A DNA stretch of 64,000 nt, taken from assembly GCA_030268105.1 (NCBI GenBank), contig BSDZ01000028.1, positions 1,264,001 through 1,328,000 on the forward strand. Reading direction: 5' to 3'. Below are positions 47,671 through 59,562 of the stretch, piece after piece. Each line of letters opens with the position of its first letter. Positions within the stretch are counted from its first letter, which is position 1. The notes under the pieces are model-generated. The model saw only the letters and a program-made list of their open reading frames with translations. It was not told where the DNA came from and made no database searches. Origin of the DNA: Volvox africanus (Eukaryota; Chlorophyta; Chlorophyceae; Chlamydomonadales; Volvocaceae). Both the position numbers and the translations under genes were made by a program.

Positions 47671-50600
47671 TCAAGGACGTGGGGATGGACGACGTGGGGA
47701 TGAAGGTATTCGTGGCGCCTGAGGGCTCCGCGGGGGCCGGGGGGAAGGACGTTTGGGTGGGGGCAGACGAGGAGATTGGACTCTGCTCGGGGAGGGAGAT
47801 GGAGGCGATCGCTGGGGCGGACGAGGTGAAGGAGGTGGACGAGGTGAAGGAGGTGGGGACGGTGGTGGATACGGATGGGGTGAGGGCGGTGATGGCGGGC
47901 GAGGGGGAGAGGGAGGTGACGGAGGCTTGGGACAGTCCGGATCCTCGATGTCTGTAAGGAAGTCGCAGTCATCGTCCAAACCGTTATTACAGTTCACCTC
48001 AGTCTGCTGCCGCGAAGACCGCCGGCAGATCCGGACACCGGCTCCCGTTTGATTGTTCCAAGTGTCGAATCGAACCACCAGGTCACTGTTGGGGTCGGGC
48101 CAGACACCTCCCACAACAACATCTCCAACTCTTACTGTCTTAGCACTAGGATTCGAATCAGTTCCGTTGTAAGTGTGCATTACGAGGAAGGGCGTGTTAT
48201 CATAGGATGGCGTGTACGGCAGATCGTACGGGTGGACATTCATGCGCACTGAAAGGAACAGGCGCTGATTGTCTGGCATCCCTGCCCCCGTCACCACAAC
48301 GGAGCTGTTTATGGTGGACAGCTGCAGCGGGATGCGAATTGGTGCAGAAGGCTTGCCGTATGGCAGGCTGGCGTTGTTGAGCTGCAGGAAGGGCCTGCCC
48401 CAGCCGATCTGTATGTTCAAGGAATGATTGGAGCGGATCAGAAGTATCAGTAGGCAGGATACCGATCGTGGTATGTGATCAAAGTGGCAACTAACTCCGA
48501 ATCCCAGCCATTGACGCAACTGCACATGGAACCCACCTGCCAGTTGTGAGGGGCGTTGAGGCATCGGATGCCCTGACCACCAGTAGCCCCCATGGGGCAT
48601 TCGTTGTCGCACTGATCACCTAGACTACAGCCGCCGGGGATACTCGCATGTGCCATGCCGTAGTTGTGGCCAATCTCATGGAATAAAACCTCTATTTTGT
48701 TCACGGTGTCTCCTGACCACCAGACGAAGCCTCTTCCCCAGTTGTTGACGGCAGTTTTGTCCATATACCAGCGTCCAATGGTCGCCGAGCCGGCAAAGCC
48801 AGCGCAGTCTGGGAACAAGCAAAGCCATTGCGTTTGGCTGTTGTTTTAGTATGCATTCATTGTTCATTGTATGCCTGAATTATATGTATAGTTGGCATGC
48901 TAGATATGGTGGACTATTACTTGCTATTTAATAATCTATTGGCAGATCAGAAAGGGTTACGCACGGAGGTCATCCATCATGTAAGATCACGAATTAAAAC
49001 TTGTATTTGGATGGTAAACAAGTGAGGCAAGAGCCTGTCACCATAATATACGCATTTATTTTGTATTCGTTCGTTGGGTGTGGCTGGGTCTATGTGGGGT
49101 GAGAGAATAGGAGCTAGTATTCAGCATAATATATATAGGTGCATTCGTTGTGTACATCAACTTTACGACACGCTAATTGCATGTTTCGTTCTGAAGACCA
49201 AGTTAACTAGCTATCTATTTAATCCCTACCAACTCACAGGGGGAATAACAGTTGTTAACATAGCATAACAGGCGGTTAGAAGCTGTTTGGCGCTGTTTCA
49301 CCGACCCCCAATAAGATGTTAGGGAATGCATGTTTAACTATATCCAGCTAATACGGCAAAAGCGTCCAAAACATTGTTTAGAGCAACAAGGCAGGCGGCC
49401 AGGGCGGAAACGAATTTGATAATAATAAGGCCCGCTGCCTGGTGCCAGTCTTACATTAAGTCAAGTATATTCTGCGTACCTGCAGTCCTGGCTGTAAATG
49501 TTTTCGGCAGAAGGATGACCTGGTGGTGATAGTCATCTGGAGCTATCCCGAGGCTCCGCCATTTAGCATCTGCCCATGCATCCAGCCAGAACTGCCATTT
49601 CATGAGGTTGTCATTCAAACAAGAATTGGAGCTAAAATTGTTGCCAGTTCTCATGGTGAAGGATGTGACCAGGTTTCCGGAGCAAGGAATCTCCACAGGC
49701 CCTACCACCTTGACATTCTTTGGGAGCAGGGTGACCTGGCCATAGCTGCAGGTTTTGTAGTAGTTGGCGAGGACCCTTCCTTTCATATCGCCCTTACCAA
49801 AAAAGATATCCATGATTTCCTGCAAAAAAACAAGATAAATATGGCGACCATAATAATATTAAACCAACACAGCTAGACCGGAGATGATGAGGGTAGGTGT
49901 TGTATCATGCTCTGAGAAAGAGCTCGCGAGTTAACGTCAGGGTTAGACACCCTAATCATTGTCATGATCCTACCGTAGGAAGATGGGGGAAAATGTGACA
50001 CGTGCATGATGCCATGTCAAACTGCAGAATGTAGGCAGCTCGGTAGGCAGGCAGGCAGGAAGGCAGGCAGGCAGGCAGGCAGGTAGATGGAGATGGGCGT
50101 CCTCGCTCACTTTACATTTCTTGTTTGGGGCTGCTCCATTGATAATGTGGTCCCAGCATGCTGCTGCATCTTACGCAAAATCGCAAGCGTTCAGCGTAAC
50201 CAGGTTGTGTGCGTTGTTCTTCGTGCATATATGCATGTGTACATTGTGTATTGTACAATTACGATGTACATGCAATCCTCCATTCATCAGCACACCCTGG
50301 CACGTACGTCTGGATTGGACGCGGCTGCCGGCTCGGGGAATCCGCACATGGAGGTGATGTAAACCAGGATGCGGGGCTCCAGGGGGACGGTGATCCTCTC
50401 CCCCAGCAGCGCACGCCGCCTCTCCCGCTGCCCTTCCTCTGCCGACGATCCTTTAGGAGGAGTGCAGGAGTGTACCACACCGTTGACGATCTTGTCGTAC
50501 ACGATAGTTACTGCAGTGTTCATCGGAATGGCCTCCGGCTGCACTCCATCACAGAATGCTAGTTGGTAGATTGTGTCCCCGCCGTCTTGCTGTCTTGTGG

Positions 50601-51400
50601 TTAAGTAGTATGAGGTTTGGTCCGTAAGACCCTCGGGTCCAGGCAAGTCCAGTGCGGCGATGGTGCCTGATAGGTGGCGGCAGACAGCAGCAGGGGGCCA
50701 TGGGAGAGAGGAGCAAGTGGCGGCTGCAGAGCGTGAGCGCACGGCAGCAGACTAGATAGGTAGCAGCAGGGTAGCAAGCAAGCTTAACATGACGTGTGTC
50801 TTGCAAGTGATTACATTAGGTTATGTTATTGATGCCAACCCACGTATGAAGGGGTGTTGTATTATGGGCGACTTGCCCTAAGAAGACAAGCACCGGGGGC
50901 CACGAATGTATATCTGTTATTTATGTTTTATGACAAGTATTATTATTCTGCCACCTCTGTTTGTTCATATTATCGTTATCATTATTTTTCTTGTTAAATC
51001 TGTGATAATATATCCATATCATCCGAGTTTATCGTTATTGAACATTACTTGTACTGTTATGTTTATCATTTTTATTAAAACTACTACTTGTAAGATTTTA
51101 TTGGTTTATGACATATATACTTTCTTATCGTTTGAGGGTAAAATAAAGCCCGGCGCACGTGGATCCGCCGTACGTACGATCCTGCTGTCTGCCCCGTACA
51201 AAATGAAACCGCGCAGTTATCAACTTGCCTGTCAGCAGCCCTCCAGCGGGACCTTCCTTAGTGGGCACCACTATTCTGCTGCTGCTTGTTGGCGGCAGCT
51301 GCACCAGCATCATCATCACCGTCATAACCAGACAGCAAGAGGCCAGTGCGGGAGACGCACAGCAGGATGCCGCTGCTCCCCGACCCCCTCTGGTTGCCAT
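47671..51400 (-). CDS. gametolysin-like matrix metalloprotease (peptidase M11), copy A, complete
   Basis: Five exons on the minus strand: 51400-51229, 50666-50308, 49819-49480, 48808-48537, 48408-47671; all phases fit, 626 residues. Exon 1 supplies a signal peptide with a hydrophobic core (CCLVMTVMMMLVQL). Exon 2 ends with RILVYITSMCGFPEP and exon 3 has YYKTCSYGQVTLLP, both typical of gametolysins. Exon 4 has the zinc site HEIGHNYGMAH (His334, Glu335, His338, His344). Exon 5 continues with IGWGRPFLQLNN, a Cys/Asp-rich block (NGLDDDCD then EDPDC) like the MopE-type metal-binding motif, and a tail of about 85 residues of PPSP/PRPP type that in these algae is usually hydroxylated and glycosylated. 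It should be secreted and cut Pro-rich wall or matrix glycoproteins. Intron 50667-51228 has a GC donor (cag|gcaagt). Confidence 0.88.
50045..50082 (+). repeat. GGCA tetranucleotide microsatellite
   Basis: About nine tandem units of GGCA with one variant, inside intron 2 of gametolysin copy A. Confidence 0.92.
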
Positions 51401-53929
51401 CTCTGCGCGTTATTAGATCGTTTCGTTCCCCTCTCGTACGCGCACAGTAATGACCTGCTGCGGGGATAATACCGGGGTACAGACACGTATACGTCCTTAA
51501 CACACGTACTTGCATACAAAATACCATCGCAGGGAATTCTCGCTCACAACATCAGGTCGTACATTCATGCATGCATCCAGCGTGGCAAAAACTATGATTG
51601 CATAATATATACGCGATGCGGCACATTATTTATGTACTTAGACCGTCACCAGCAGATGCATGACAATGTGGAAGCGAACGGATGGAATGAAGTGATGCGT
51701 ATACATGTTTGTTTTCGTGTAGGATATTTGATGATAATATCTAGCTATATATTGCTCATGCAATGATGCAGTCTTCGTCAGTCGTTCCTAATGTTACGGG
51801 CAGATAGCAGCAGCTCGTTGCTCGGATTGATGGCGTTCGGTAACGCAACCCTCCATGCGGTGCACGACCCAACGAACACGCACGACAGACGTACACTCAT
51901 CCTCATCACACACCCGGAGAAGACGTTAATAAATTAAAAGTTGAATTTGCATGGTGATTCCAAACTCTAAATCAATATGTACGTATGTAGGCTTATGTAG
52001 TCGTAACGTTAAGCAGCAGCAGCGCGATGAGAAGTCGATTGACGTCCAGCTTGCTTATTTGTTAATAACGCCATAATCTCAATTCAATAATTAAATTTGA
52101 AGCTCATCATGAGAAGGATTATTCGTCTTCAAGGTGTGGTCCGAATCGGCCTTCGTACGGCATGTATGTGTCTGTTCGCTCGTTCCTTTACGCTCGATTA
52201 AAGGAACATTTTCCCAAATCTCTGTCAGTTAAACATATATTTTTTAATTTTATATTATTGTACAAAATATTATATGCGATTGGTAGCTGTTGTTATATGC
52301 ATGACAATGTTTGTTGTTATGCAGGTCAAGGCGTGATAGAGTCTTATTGTTGTCATTATATATATTTTATTTATTGTATCTCTGTTATCTCCGCCTAAGC
52401 AAAGGTCCCATCCCGATTTACCCGTATGTAGACACCCCCTAACCCTGACCAGGACACTACCGTTTGATGGGCGATTTCATGTGCATAGAGCAGCCAGGGC
52501 TTTGTGATGAAGCCGGACAGCTCACCCCGGTCATATATAAATATATGTATATATAATTATAAACATGTATAAGGTTTTAGGATTTATGTATAATACAATG
52601 TATATTTTATATCCCCTAAGTCACCATGGTGGATTGCAGTAATTACAATAAAGTATTACAATAGGAGTTGTTCGGAGTCCAAGACTCTGCTGCCACCAGA
52701 CCTTATTAGATGTAACAGTTTGCTGCATTTTCATACGTGCGAGCCCTCTCTAAGCCGACAAACTCCACACTTCCGCACCGTTAAGACGACTGCTACGAAC
52801 GACAACTGCCTTTCAATTAAATCTGTGACCGTCTCCGCTAACCCCACGTTGCGTAATGTACAGCCTCTCGAATCCCCTTTATCAAAATTCCAGGAGCTGC
52901 TCAGGGGGGGTCAGGATGAGGATCGGAGTGCGCGGGTGTGCGGGAGTGTGGATTTTTTGAGGGCTGCTGTGGCAAAATTCTGCGACCCCTGCGGGTCCAC
53001 GAAGCTGGTTCCATATGTGTGCCTAACCTGCTGAGTCCACACGTGCGGCTAACAATAAGCAGCTGAGTCCACACTGTGCTTTCTGCTACGTACAACAAGC
53101 AACGGTTCATCATGGACATATACCTCCCGACATGTATATATCACCTTCTCGCTCTGCTAACAATAAAAGTTGGATTCCCAGAAGCTTTATTCCTTAAAAA
53201 TTATATCGCCATGTCAGCCCCTCCCACCCTAATGGGTCCACATTGACCCTGTAATCACAAACTGACTCACTCTGGGGCTACCGCTTTATGGAGGGGGGCT
53301 TCATAGTGAATGGGGAATTTGTACCCTGTTATGGCTCGACTCCCCATAAGGATCCTTATGATTCATACCCCCCATCCCATACCCCAAAGGGGGGCCTCTT
53401 AAGCCTGTTCCGTAGGCAACACCTACACGCTTGATAGTAGCCAACTGTCGATGAATTCAGCGAATTTGACGAACCCTTTCATGACTTTCTACACGCTCTT
53501 ACATATAGACCAATATATTAAGCAAGTATTAATTAATTATTGGTGTTGAAATATTGAAAGATGGATGGTTGCTTTTGTTACAGCAGCAGCCGTCCATATA
53601 TTAATTGCTAATAAGCAAATCATAAAGCTTCTTTTTCAAAGCAAATAATATGTTTAGAATGTTAAATATGATTATATTATTATATTATGTTATATATTAT
53701 TGTCGATTAATCAACACGTAGCGCGAACATTATATATATGCAAACCTACCGGTCATAAATAAAAACCTGCTGCTGCATTATTTCAATCCGTCCATATCGC
53801 ACCAGCACCTGCACCTCTAACACATATCATACCTTAATCCGCTGGTCCAGACATCTGGGATCTACCATGGGGTAAGAGTCAGAACCTAGATATCGCCATA
53901 TCAAATGATGAAAGTCAGGGATGTGCTTT
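51401..53929. other. AT-rich spacer between the gametolysin copies
   Basis: It contains the presumed promoter of copy A (right of 51400) and long AT-rich stretches (52500-52620, 53500-53760). 52387-52416 resembles 56173-56200 (cgcctaagca block), and 53211-53276 resembles 55632-55690 (a block ending gtaatcaca), so short repeats are shared with intron 2 of copy B. No gene is recognised. Confidence 0.5.
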
Positions 53930-55909
53930 TACATCTCGCTCATTATAATATGCATGTGTATATTGCCGCCCAGGTGGCCCGATTCGACGTGGACGGCGGG
54001 GCAAGCAGCAGTTAGAGGGCACTAGCTAGCTAGGTATATAACTCCCAGCTTATTAGATAGGTGGATAGGTGATTTGTCCAAAATCGTACCCAGCAGGCTA
54101 TCGGGTTGGGGCAACCCATCAAATACGTAACCTACTTTCATATTCAACCAGCCAAGCAATACTACCTACCCGTGCTTGCTTCCGTGACGACCCTTGATAT
54201 CTATCTTAGACTACTGCTGCTGGCTTTATTACTACCATGCATACTTTAAAGCAGCAGAGCAACATTATTATTAGCATTCATGCGCGGTACTGTAAACATA
54301 TGGTTTGGCACCAACTCAAGGACGTGGGGATGGACGACGCGCTGAATAATGTACGCGAAACGCCTGAGGGCTACGTGGGGGCCGGGGGGAAGGACGTTTG
54401 GGTGGGGGCAGACGAGGAGATTGGACTCTGCTGGGGGAGGGAGATGGAGGCGATCGCTGGGGCGGACGAGGTGAAGGAGGTGGACGAGGTGAAGGAGGTG
54501 GGGACGGTGGTGGATACGGATGGGGTGAGGGCGGTGATGGCGGGCGAGGGGGAGAGGGAGGTGACGGAGGCTTGGGACAGTCCGGATCCTCGATGTCTGT
54601 AAGGAAGTCGCAGTCATCGTCCAAACCGTTATTACAGTTCACCTCAGTCTGCTGCCGCGAAGACCGCCGGCAGATGCGGACACCGGCTCCCGTTTGATTG
54701 TTCCAAGTGTCGAATCGAACCACCAGGTCACTGTTGGGGTCGGGCCAGACACCTCCCACAACAACATCTCCAACTCTTACTGTATTAGCATAAGGAAGCA
54801 AATCAGTTCCACTGTAAGTGTGCATGACAAGGTGAGGATCGTTATCATATGGACCGTACGGCAGGTCGTACGGGTGGACATTCATGCGCACTGAAAGGAA
54901 CAGGCGCTGATTGTCTGGCATCCCTGCCCCCGTCACCACAACGGAGCTGTTTATGGTGGACAGCTGCAGCGGGATGCGAATTGGTGCAGAAGGCTTGCCG
55001 TATGGCAGGCTGGCGTTGTTGAGCTGCAGGAAGGGCCTGCCCCAGCCGATCTGTATGTTCAAGGAATGATTGGAGCGGATCAGAAGTATCAGTAGGCAGG
55101 ATACCGATCGTGGTATGTAATCAAAGTGGCAACTAACTCCGAATCCCAGCCATTGACGCAACTGCACATGGAACCCACCTGCCAGTTGTGAGGAGCGTTG
55201 AGGCATCGGATGCCCTGACCACCAGTAGCCCCCATGGGGCATTCGTTGTCGCACTGATCACCTAGATCACAGCCACCGGGAATACTCGCATGTGCCATGC
55301 CGTAGTTGTGGGCAATCTCATGGATCAAAAACTCTATATCATCAAGTGCATCTCCGGACCACCAGACGAGGCCTCTTCCCCAGTTGTTGACCGCCGTCTT
55401 CTCACGGAACCATTGCGCGACGGACGCGGTGCCGGCAAACCCATTACAGCCTGGCAGCAAGCAAAGGATTTTGTCTGTATTGTATCATTTGCGCTTTATA
55501 AGATAATTTGTCAACAATGAGTCAATAATGACGAAGGATCATTGTTATCATCATCATCATCATAAACTCTTGTAATCATATATATGATTTAGAATATGTA
55601 TAAATTATCCGATTAGATAGATAGCAGGATGCCCTACATCAGCCCTGAACCCCCTACTAGGTCAGTAGTGACCCCGTAATCACATACAATCCGACTTTCA
55701 TTGTATACCCCTATTACGGATGGGAGTGGGGCTCCGTAATGTCGACATTGTACCCCCTTATGGTTTGATGAATCAAGAGAAAATGGGGTACAAATTACGG
55801 GGAATATTCCCCGTAGTGGATCATTATGATTAACACAGAGATACAACAGTGTGTATGTGTGTGTAGTAGTCGTACACATACGGCCAACACACCAGCACGA
55901 TATAAAGGC

Positions 55910-55968
55910 GCAGAAGCATCATATCAGCATCTTGAGAGGCCTTTGCGGCTTTGAACTAATACATTGTG
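55910..55968 (+). repeat. dispersed repeat of about 55 bp, copy 2
   Basis: Shares gcagaagca, atcagcatcttgag and cctttgcggct with the units at 47011 and 56308. It lies in the long intron of gametolysin copy B. Confidence 0.7.
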
Positions 55969-56307
55969 TATGGATGTGCGTGCGTCTGTTGTGTGTGATA
56001 ACGGCAAAACAAATTGATTTGCCCATCGGAAAAGCAGTATTTACAGCCCTATAAAAAACACATTTCATGGCATCTTGTATGGGGCTAACAAAATCGTATG
56101 AGCACAAACAGGTTTGGCAGTAAGATCAAGTTGCTAGCTTTCAATACTTCGCCAGCCATGTTAGATTTATGTTATGTCCGCCTAAGCAGAGGCCCGATCG
56201 GACAGTCTGTCCTGGGCACCCCAAGATACTGATTCCAAAAATTGGCGCATTCCAGAATATTTCAATTTGAGCTAACGGCGTTTGACACATCATTGCAATA
56301 TCAATAT

Positions 56308-56360
56308 GCAGAAGCACCCTGTCTGCATCTTGGGAGACCTTTGCGGCTCTCCACTACTAC
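56308..56360 (+). repeat. dispersed repeat of about 55 bp, copy 3
   Basis: Third unit, with gcagaagcaccctgtc, gcatcttgggag and acctttgcggctctc. It lies 400 bases from copy 2 in the same intron. Confidence 0.7.
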
Positions 56361-57007
56361 AAGTATACTAACCGTGTGTGCGACATGACGTTTTGTGTGT
56401 TGTATCACCCCAAACTAGTGGTAGTGATAACTACCGGTTGATAGGAAGAGCAGAGCATAGGTACTCTGAGCTCAGTACGGAAAGCCTCCATAAAGAGCCG
56501 TAATCTCTAAGGAAGAGAAAACGTGGATATGTATTAAGGAAATACATATGATCAACCAGTGAAACCGAACTCAACTGAGTCTACCAGTGACCGTGTCACA
56601 GTTGCACTAGGGCATGCAACCCTTAGCCTCTATATTAGCACATAGAGGGTGTAGCCACTGGCTACTTACTTAGCAAGGAGCTAAGGCCGGTACCGTAATA
56701 CAACAGGGTGCTTAGGTGAACACGGTGAGGACGGTGAGGACGCGGCGTGAACGTGAATGCGGTGCAGACACGGGACGCAATGTGGGAACACGGTGTGGAT
56801 GCAGGACGCATGATACGGGATGCGGGACGTGGAATGCAACACGACGTGCCGTGCCACACCGCACCACACACGCAAGTTGTCGAGTTTGGTGATCAAAACT
56901 TAGCAGTCTTGATGATGCAGTACCATGCTCCCTGCACTCTGTCCACTCTGCATGTGTGTGTGCATGCGCGCGCGCGTGTGTGTATTTGTGTGTGTGTGTC
57001 TATCTAT

Positions 57008-57029
57008 CTGTCTGTCTGTCTGTCTGTCT
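57008..57029 (+). repeat. CTGT microsatellite
   Basis: Five tandem units in the long intron of gametolysin copy B, preceded by a TG/CG-rich stretch. Confidence 0.9.
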
Positions 57030-58198
57030 CCGTGGGTGTCTGTATTGTAAACGGGTGTACCAAGGCAAAACCCCTCCCCCCCTTTACCCGGCACATACAC
57101 ACATACACACACACGTGCATGCCCCTGAAAAGCCGTCAATGTCTAAACTGTGTATACCCAAGCTATCATACGGTACAGATATTACTGGGGGGCCCACGTT
57201 TTTCCCAGCTTCAAGTAGGCCGACTCTTGTTATACTCCATCCCGAACAGACCAAAATCCACCTCATACCTCTAAGCCTTCAAGAGAATAGTTATTGATAG
57301 CAATAACTATAACAGTCTTTGACACATCTGTATCCATGCATGCACGGGCCCTGATTAAATGCTTCTATCTCCTACATGAAGACCGACCACAAACATGTTT
57401 TGAAGTAGGCATGTTCTTAAGTAAGTCCCTGCCTACCCATTACAAAGGGGTAAATGCATATAGGCCGGTGCTGGACACGAAGAGCATGAGTGTAAGAGCT
57501 GGAAGAGGAGCTCAGGTGGAAGAGGAACACGCACTAAGTAGGCACAGGGATATGCTTATAGTTGGCAGTGGGTGTCGGAGTTGTACATACATGTGTGTTG
57601 TATATGTTTAATATATGCTAAAACAAATGCCTTATATATGGCACTTCCCTGGCACGGGCTTTACATCATTTGATTTCTCCTTCTAGTGTTAACTCACCTG
57701 CTGCTTGCATGTTACATTCCTTACTATAGTGAATGTCAAACGCAAAATGGTCCAAATAAAGAAGGAAAGAAGTGGGAAGAATGACGAGGCAGGGCACGTG
57801 GGAACCTCCAACCCTCTCTGCTACCACTCCTGTAATTAGTTAGTAATCGTACCTGCAGTCCTGCCTGAAAACGTTTTCGGCAGCAGGATGACCTGGTGGT
57901 GATAGTCACGTGGATCAATCCCAAGGCTCCGTTTGTTCGCATCTGCCCATTCATCCAGCCAGAACTGCCACTTCAAGAGGTTGTCATTCAAACAAGAATT
58001 GGAAGTGAAATTCTTGCCGGATGTGACCAGCTTTCCGGAGCAAGGAATCTCCACAGGCCCCACCACCTTGACATTCTTTGGGAGCAGGGTGACCTGGCCA
58101 TAGCTGCAGGTTTTGTAGTAGTCGGCGAGGACCCTTCCTTTCGCACCGCCCTTACCGAAAAAGATATCCTCGATTACCTGCCATAAAATGGAAGAGAG

Positions 58199-58223
58199 GG
58201 GTAGGTAGGTAGGTAGGTAGGTA
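58199..58223 (+). repeat. GTAG microsatellite
   Basis: Six tandem units of GTAG in the intron next to the 58177-57853 exon of gametolysin copy B. A second, shorter run lies at about 58258-58279. Confidence 0.9.
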
Positions 58224-59562
58224 CGTTGCTTATTGACAGGAGCATGAAACAACAGTGGGTAGGTGGGTAGGTAGGTAGATGGACGTGGTTGGATCCTTAT
58301 CAACAAGAATACGCTTACCTCCGTCCCGCCTACGCAGTATCCCTTTGATCAATTTGTACACAGATTTGGCCACGCACGCCATGCATGCTTATATGTGTTA
58401 GGCTTATGAATATTTGTATTGAGCCAAAAGCAGTCGCTCGCTCGCTCGCCACTACATACCCGCGTGCAGTCTGTGCAGTCTGTGCATGCATGGAGGAGGG
58501 CTGCTACAATAAATATAAGCGATGCCGAATATTATGTAATGACGAGCACCCAGCTGTAACTATGTCAGAGTCATGGATGCATGTATAAATGAAGCATCCA
58601 TGAGGAAACACGCGCAAACCCCGCTTGCTTTCCTTGCGATGTATGTTTGTGTATTATATATACAAAACCGATAATGGCTAATAGAGTAGATCCTGCCGTA
58701 GAAAAAGCAATACTTGACATGGCTGTGGATTACCCAGAATATGGGCAACTAAGAGTATCCCTGGTACGTACGCCTGGATTGGACGCGGCTGCCGGCTCGG
58801 GGAATCCGCACATGGAGGCGATGTAAACCAGGATGCGGGGCTCCAGGGGGACGGTGATCCTCTCCCCCAGCAGCGCACGCCGCCTCTCCCGCTGCCCTTC
58901 CTCTGCCGACGATCCTTTAGGAGGAGTGCAGGAGTGTACCACACCGTTGACGATCTTGTCGTACACGATAGTTACTGCAGTGTTCATCGGAATGGCCTCC
59001 GGCTGCACTCCATCACAGAATGCTAGTTGGTAGATTGTGTCCCCGCCGTCTTGCTGTCTTGTGGTTAAGTAGTATGAGGTTTGGTCCGTAAGACCCTCGG
59101 GTCCAGGCAAGTCCAGTGCGGCGATGGTGCCTGATAGGTGGCGGCAGACAGCAGCAGGGGGCCATGGGAGAGAGGAGCAAGTGGCGGCTGCAGAGCGTGA
59201 GCGCACGGCAGCAGACTAGATAGGTAGCAGCAGGGTAGCAAGCAAGCTTAACATGACGTGTGTCTTGCAAGTGATTACATTAGGTTGTGTTATTGATGCC
59301 AACCCACGTATGAAGGGGTGTTGTATTATGGGCGACTTGCCCTAAGAGGACAAGCACCGGGGGCCACGAATGTATATCTGTTATTTATGTTTTATGACAA
59401 GTATTATTATTCTGCCACCTCTGTTTGTTCATATTATCGTTATCATTATTTTTCTTGTTAAATCTGTGATAATATATCCATATCATCCGAGTTTATCGTT
59501 ATTGAACATTACTTGTACTGTTATGTTTATCATTTTTATTAAAACTACTACTTGTAAGATTT

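Larger units (their letters stand above)
46440..51098. repeat. segmental duplication, copy A
   Basis: Similar by eye to 53930-59562 in the same orientation. The left edge is visible as shared sequence around 46447-46520 and 53930-54010 (catctcgctcatt, then ttgccgccc). The right edge is sharp: the copies match through gtaagattt at 51098 and then part. The interval carries gametolysin copy A except its first exon. Confidence 0.8.
54316..59130 (-). pseudogene. gametolysin-like metalloprotease, copy B, 5'-truncated
   Basis: Four exons match copy A exons 2-5: 59130-58772, 58177-57853, 55450-55179, 55050-54316. All are open and in phase. Exon 3 of the family order is shorter by five codons (SGKNFTSNSC in place of a longer loop). 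The zinc site is HEIAHNYGMAH, so the catalytic residues are kept. The Cys/Asp motif and Pro-rich tail are present and end in RRPSPRP as in copy A. What is missing is the first exon with the start codon and signal peptide: in copy A it lies beyond the point where the duplication ends. Copy B instead runs from intron 1 into the uvrB fragment. Without a new first exon it cannot make a secreted enzyme, so I call it a likely pseudogene; the open frames suggest the loss is recent or that another start is used. Confidence 0.7.
53930..59562. repeat. segmental duplication, copy B
   Basis: Partner of 46440-51098. It is longer because one intron grew to 2.4 kb. The right edge at 59562 abuts the uvrB fragment. 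The match to copy A is uneven: nearly identical at 58760-59562 and high over 54380-55240, clearly lower at 57853-58177. Confidence 0.8.

Noticed and set aside
47679..48052. Plus-strand Gly/Glu/Asp-rich frames over the gametolysin tail (and 54237-54697)
   Set aside because: They are the antisense of the PPSP-rich exon of the metalloprotease; no start context or splice support.
48447..48612. Direct read-through of the HEIGH exon to a stop (TYHDRYPAY)
   Set aside because: A donor right after NAPHNWQ (48537) and acceptor at 48409 restore the family sequence NWQ-IGWG, so the read-through is intron.
57294..57611. 105-residue plus-strand frame in the copy B intron
   Set aside because: No recognisable motif, low-complexity ends and no splice signals that would place it in a gene.
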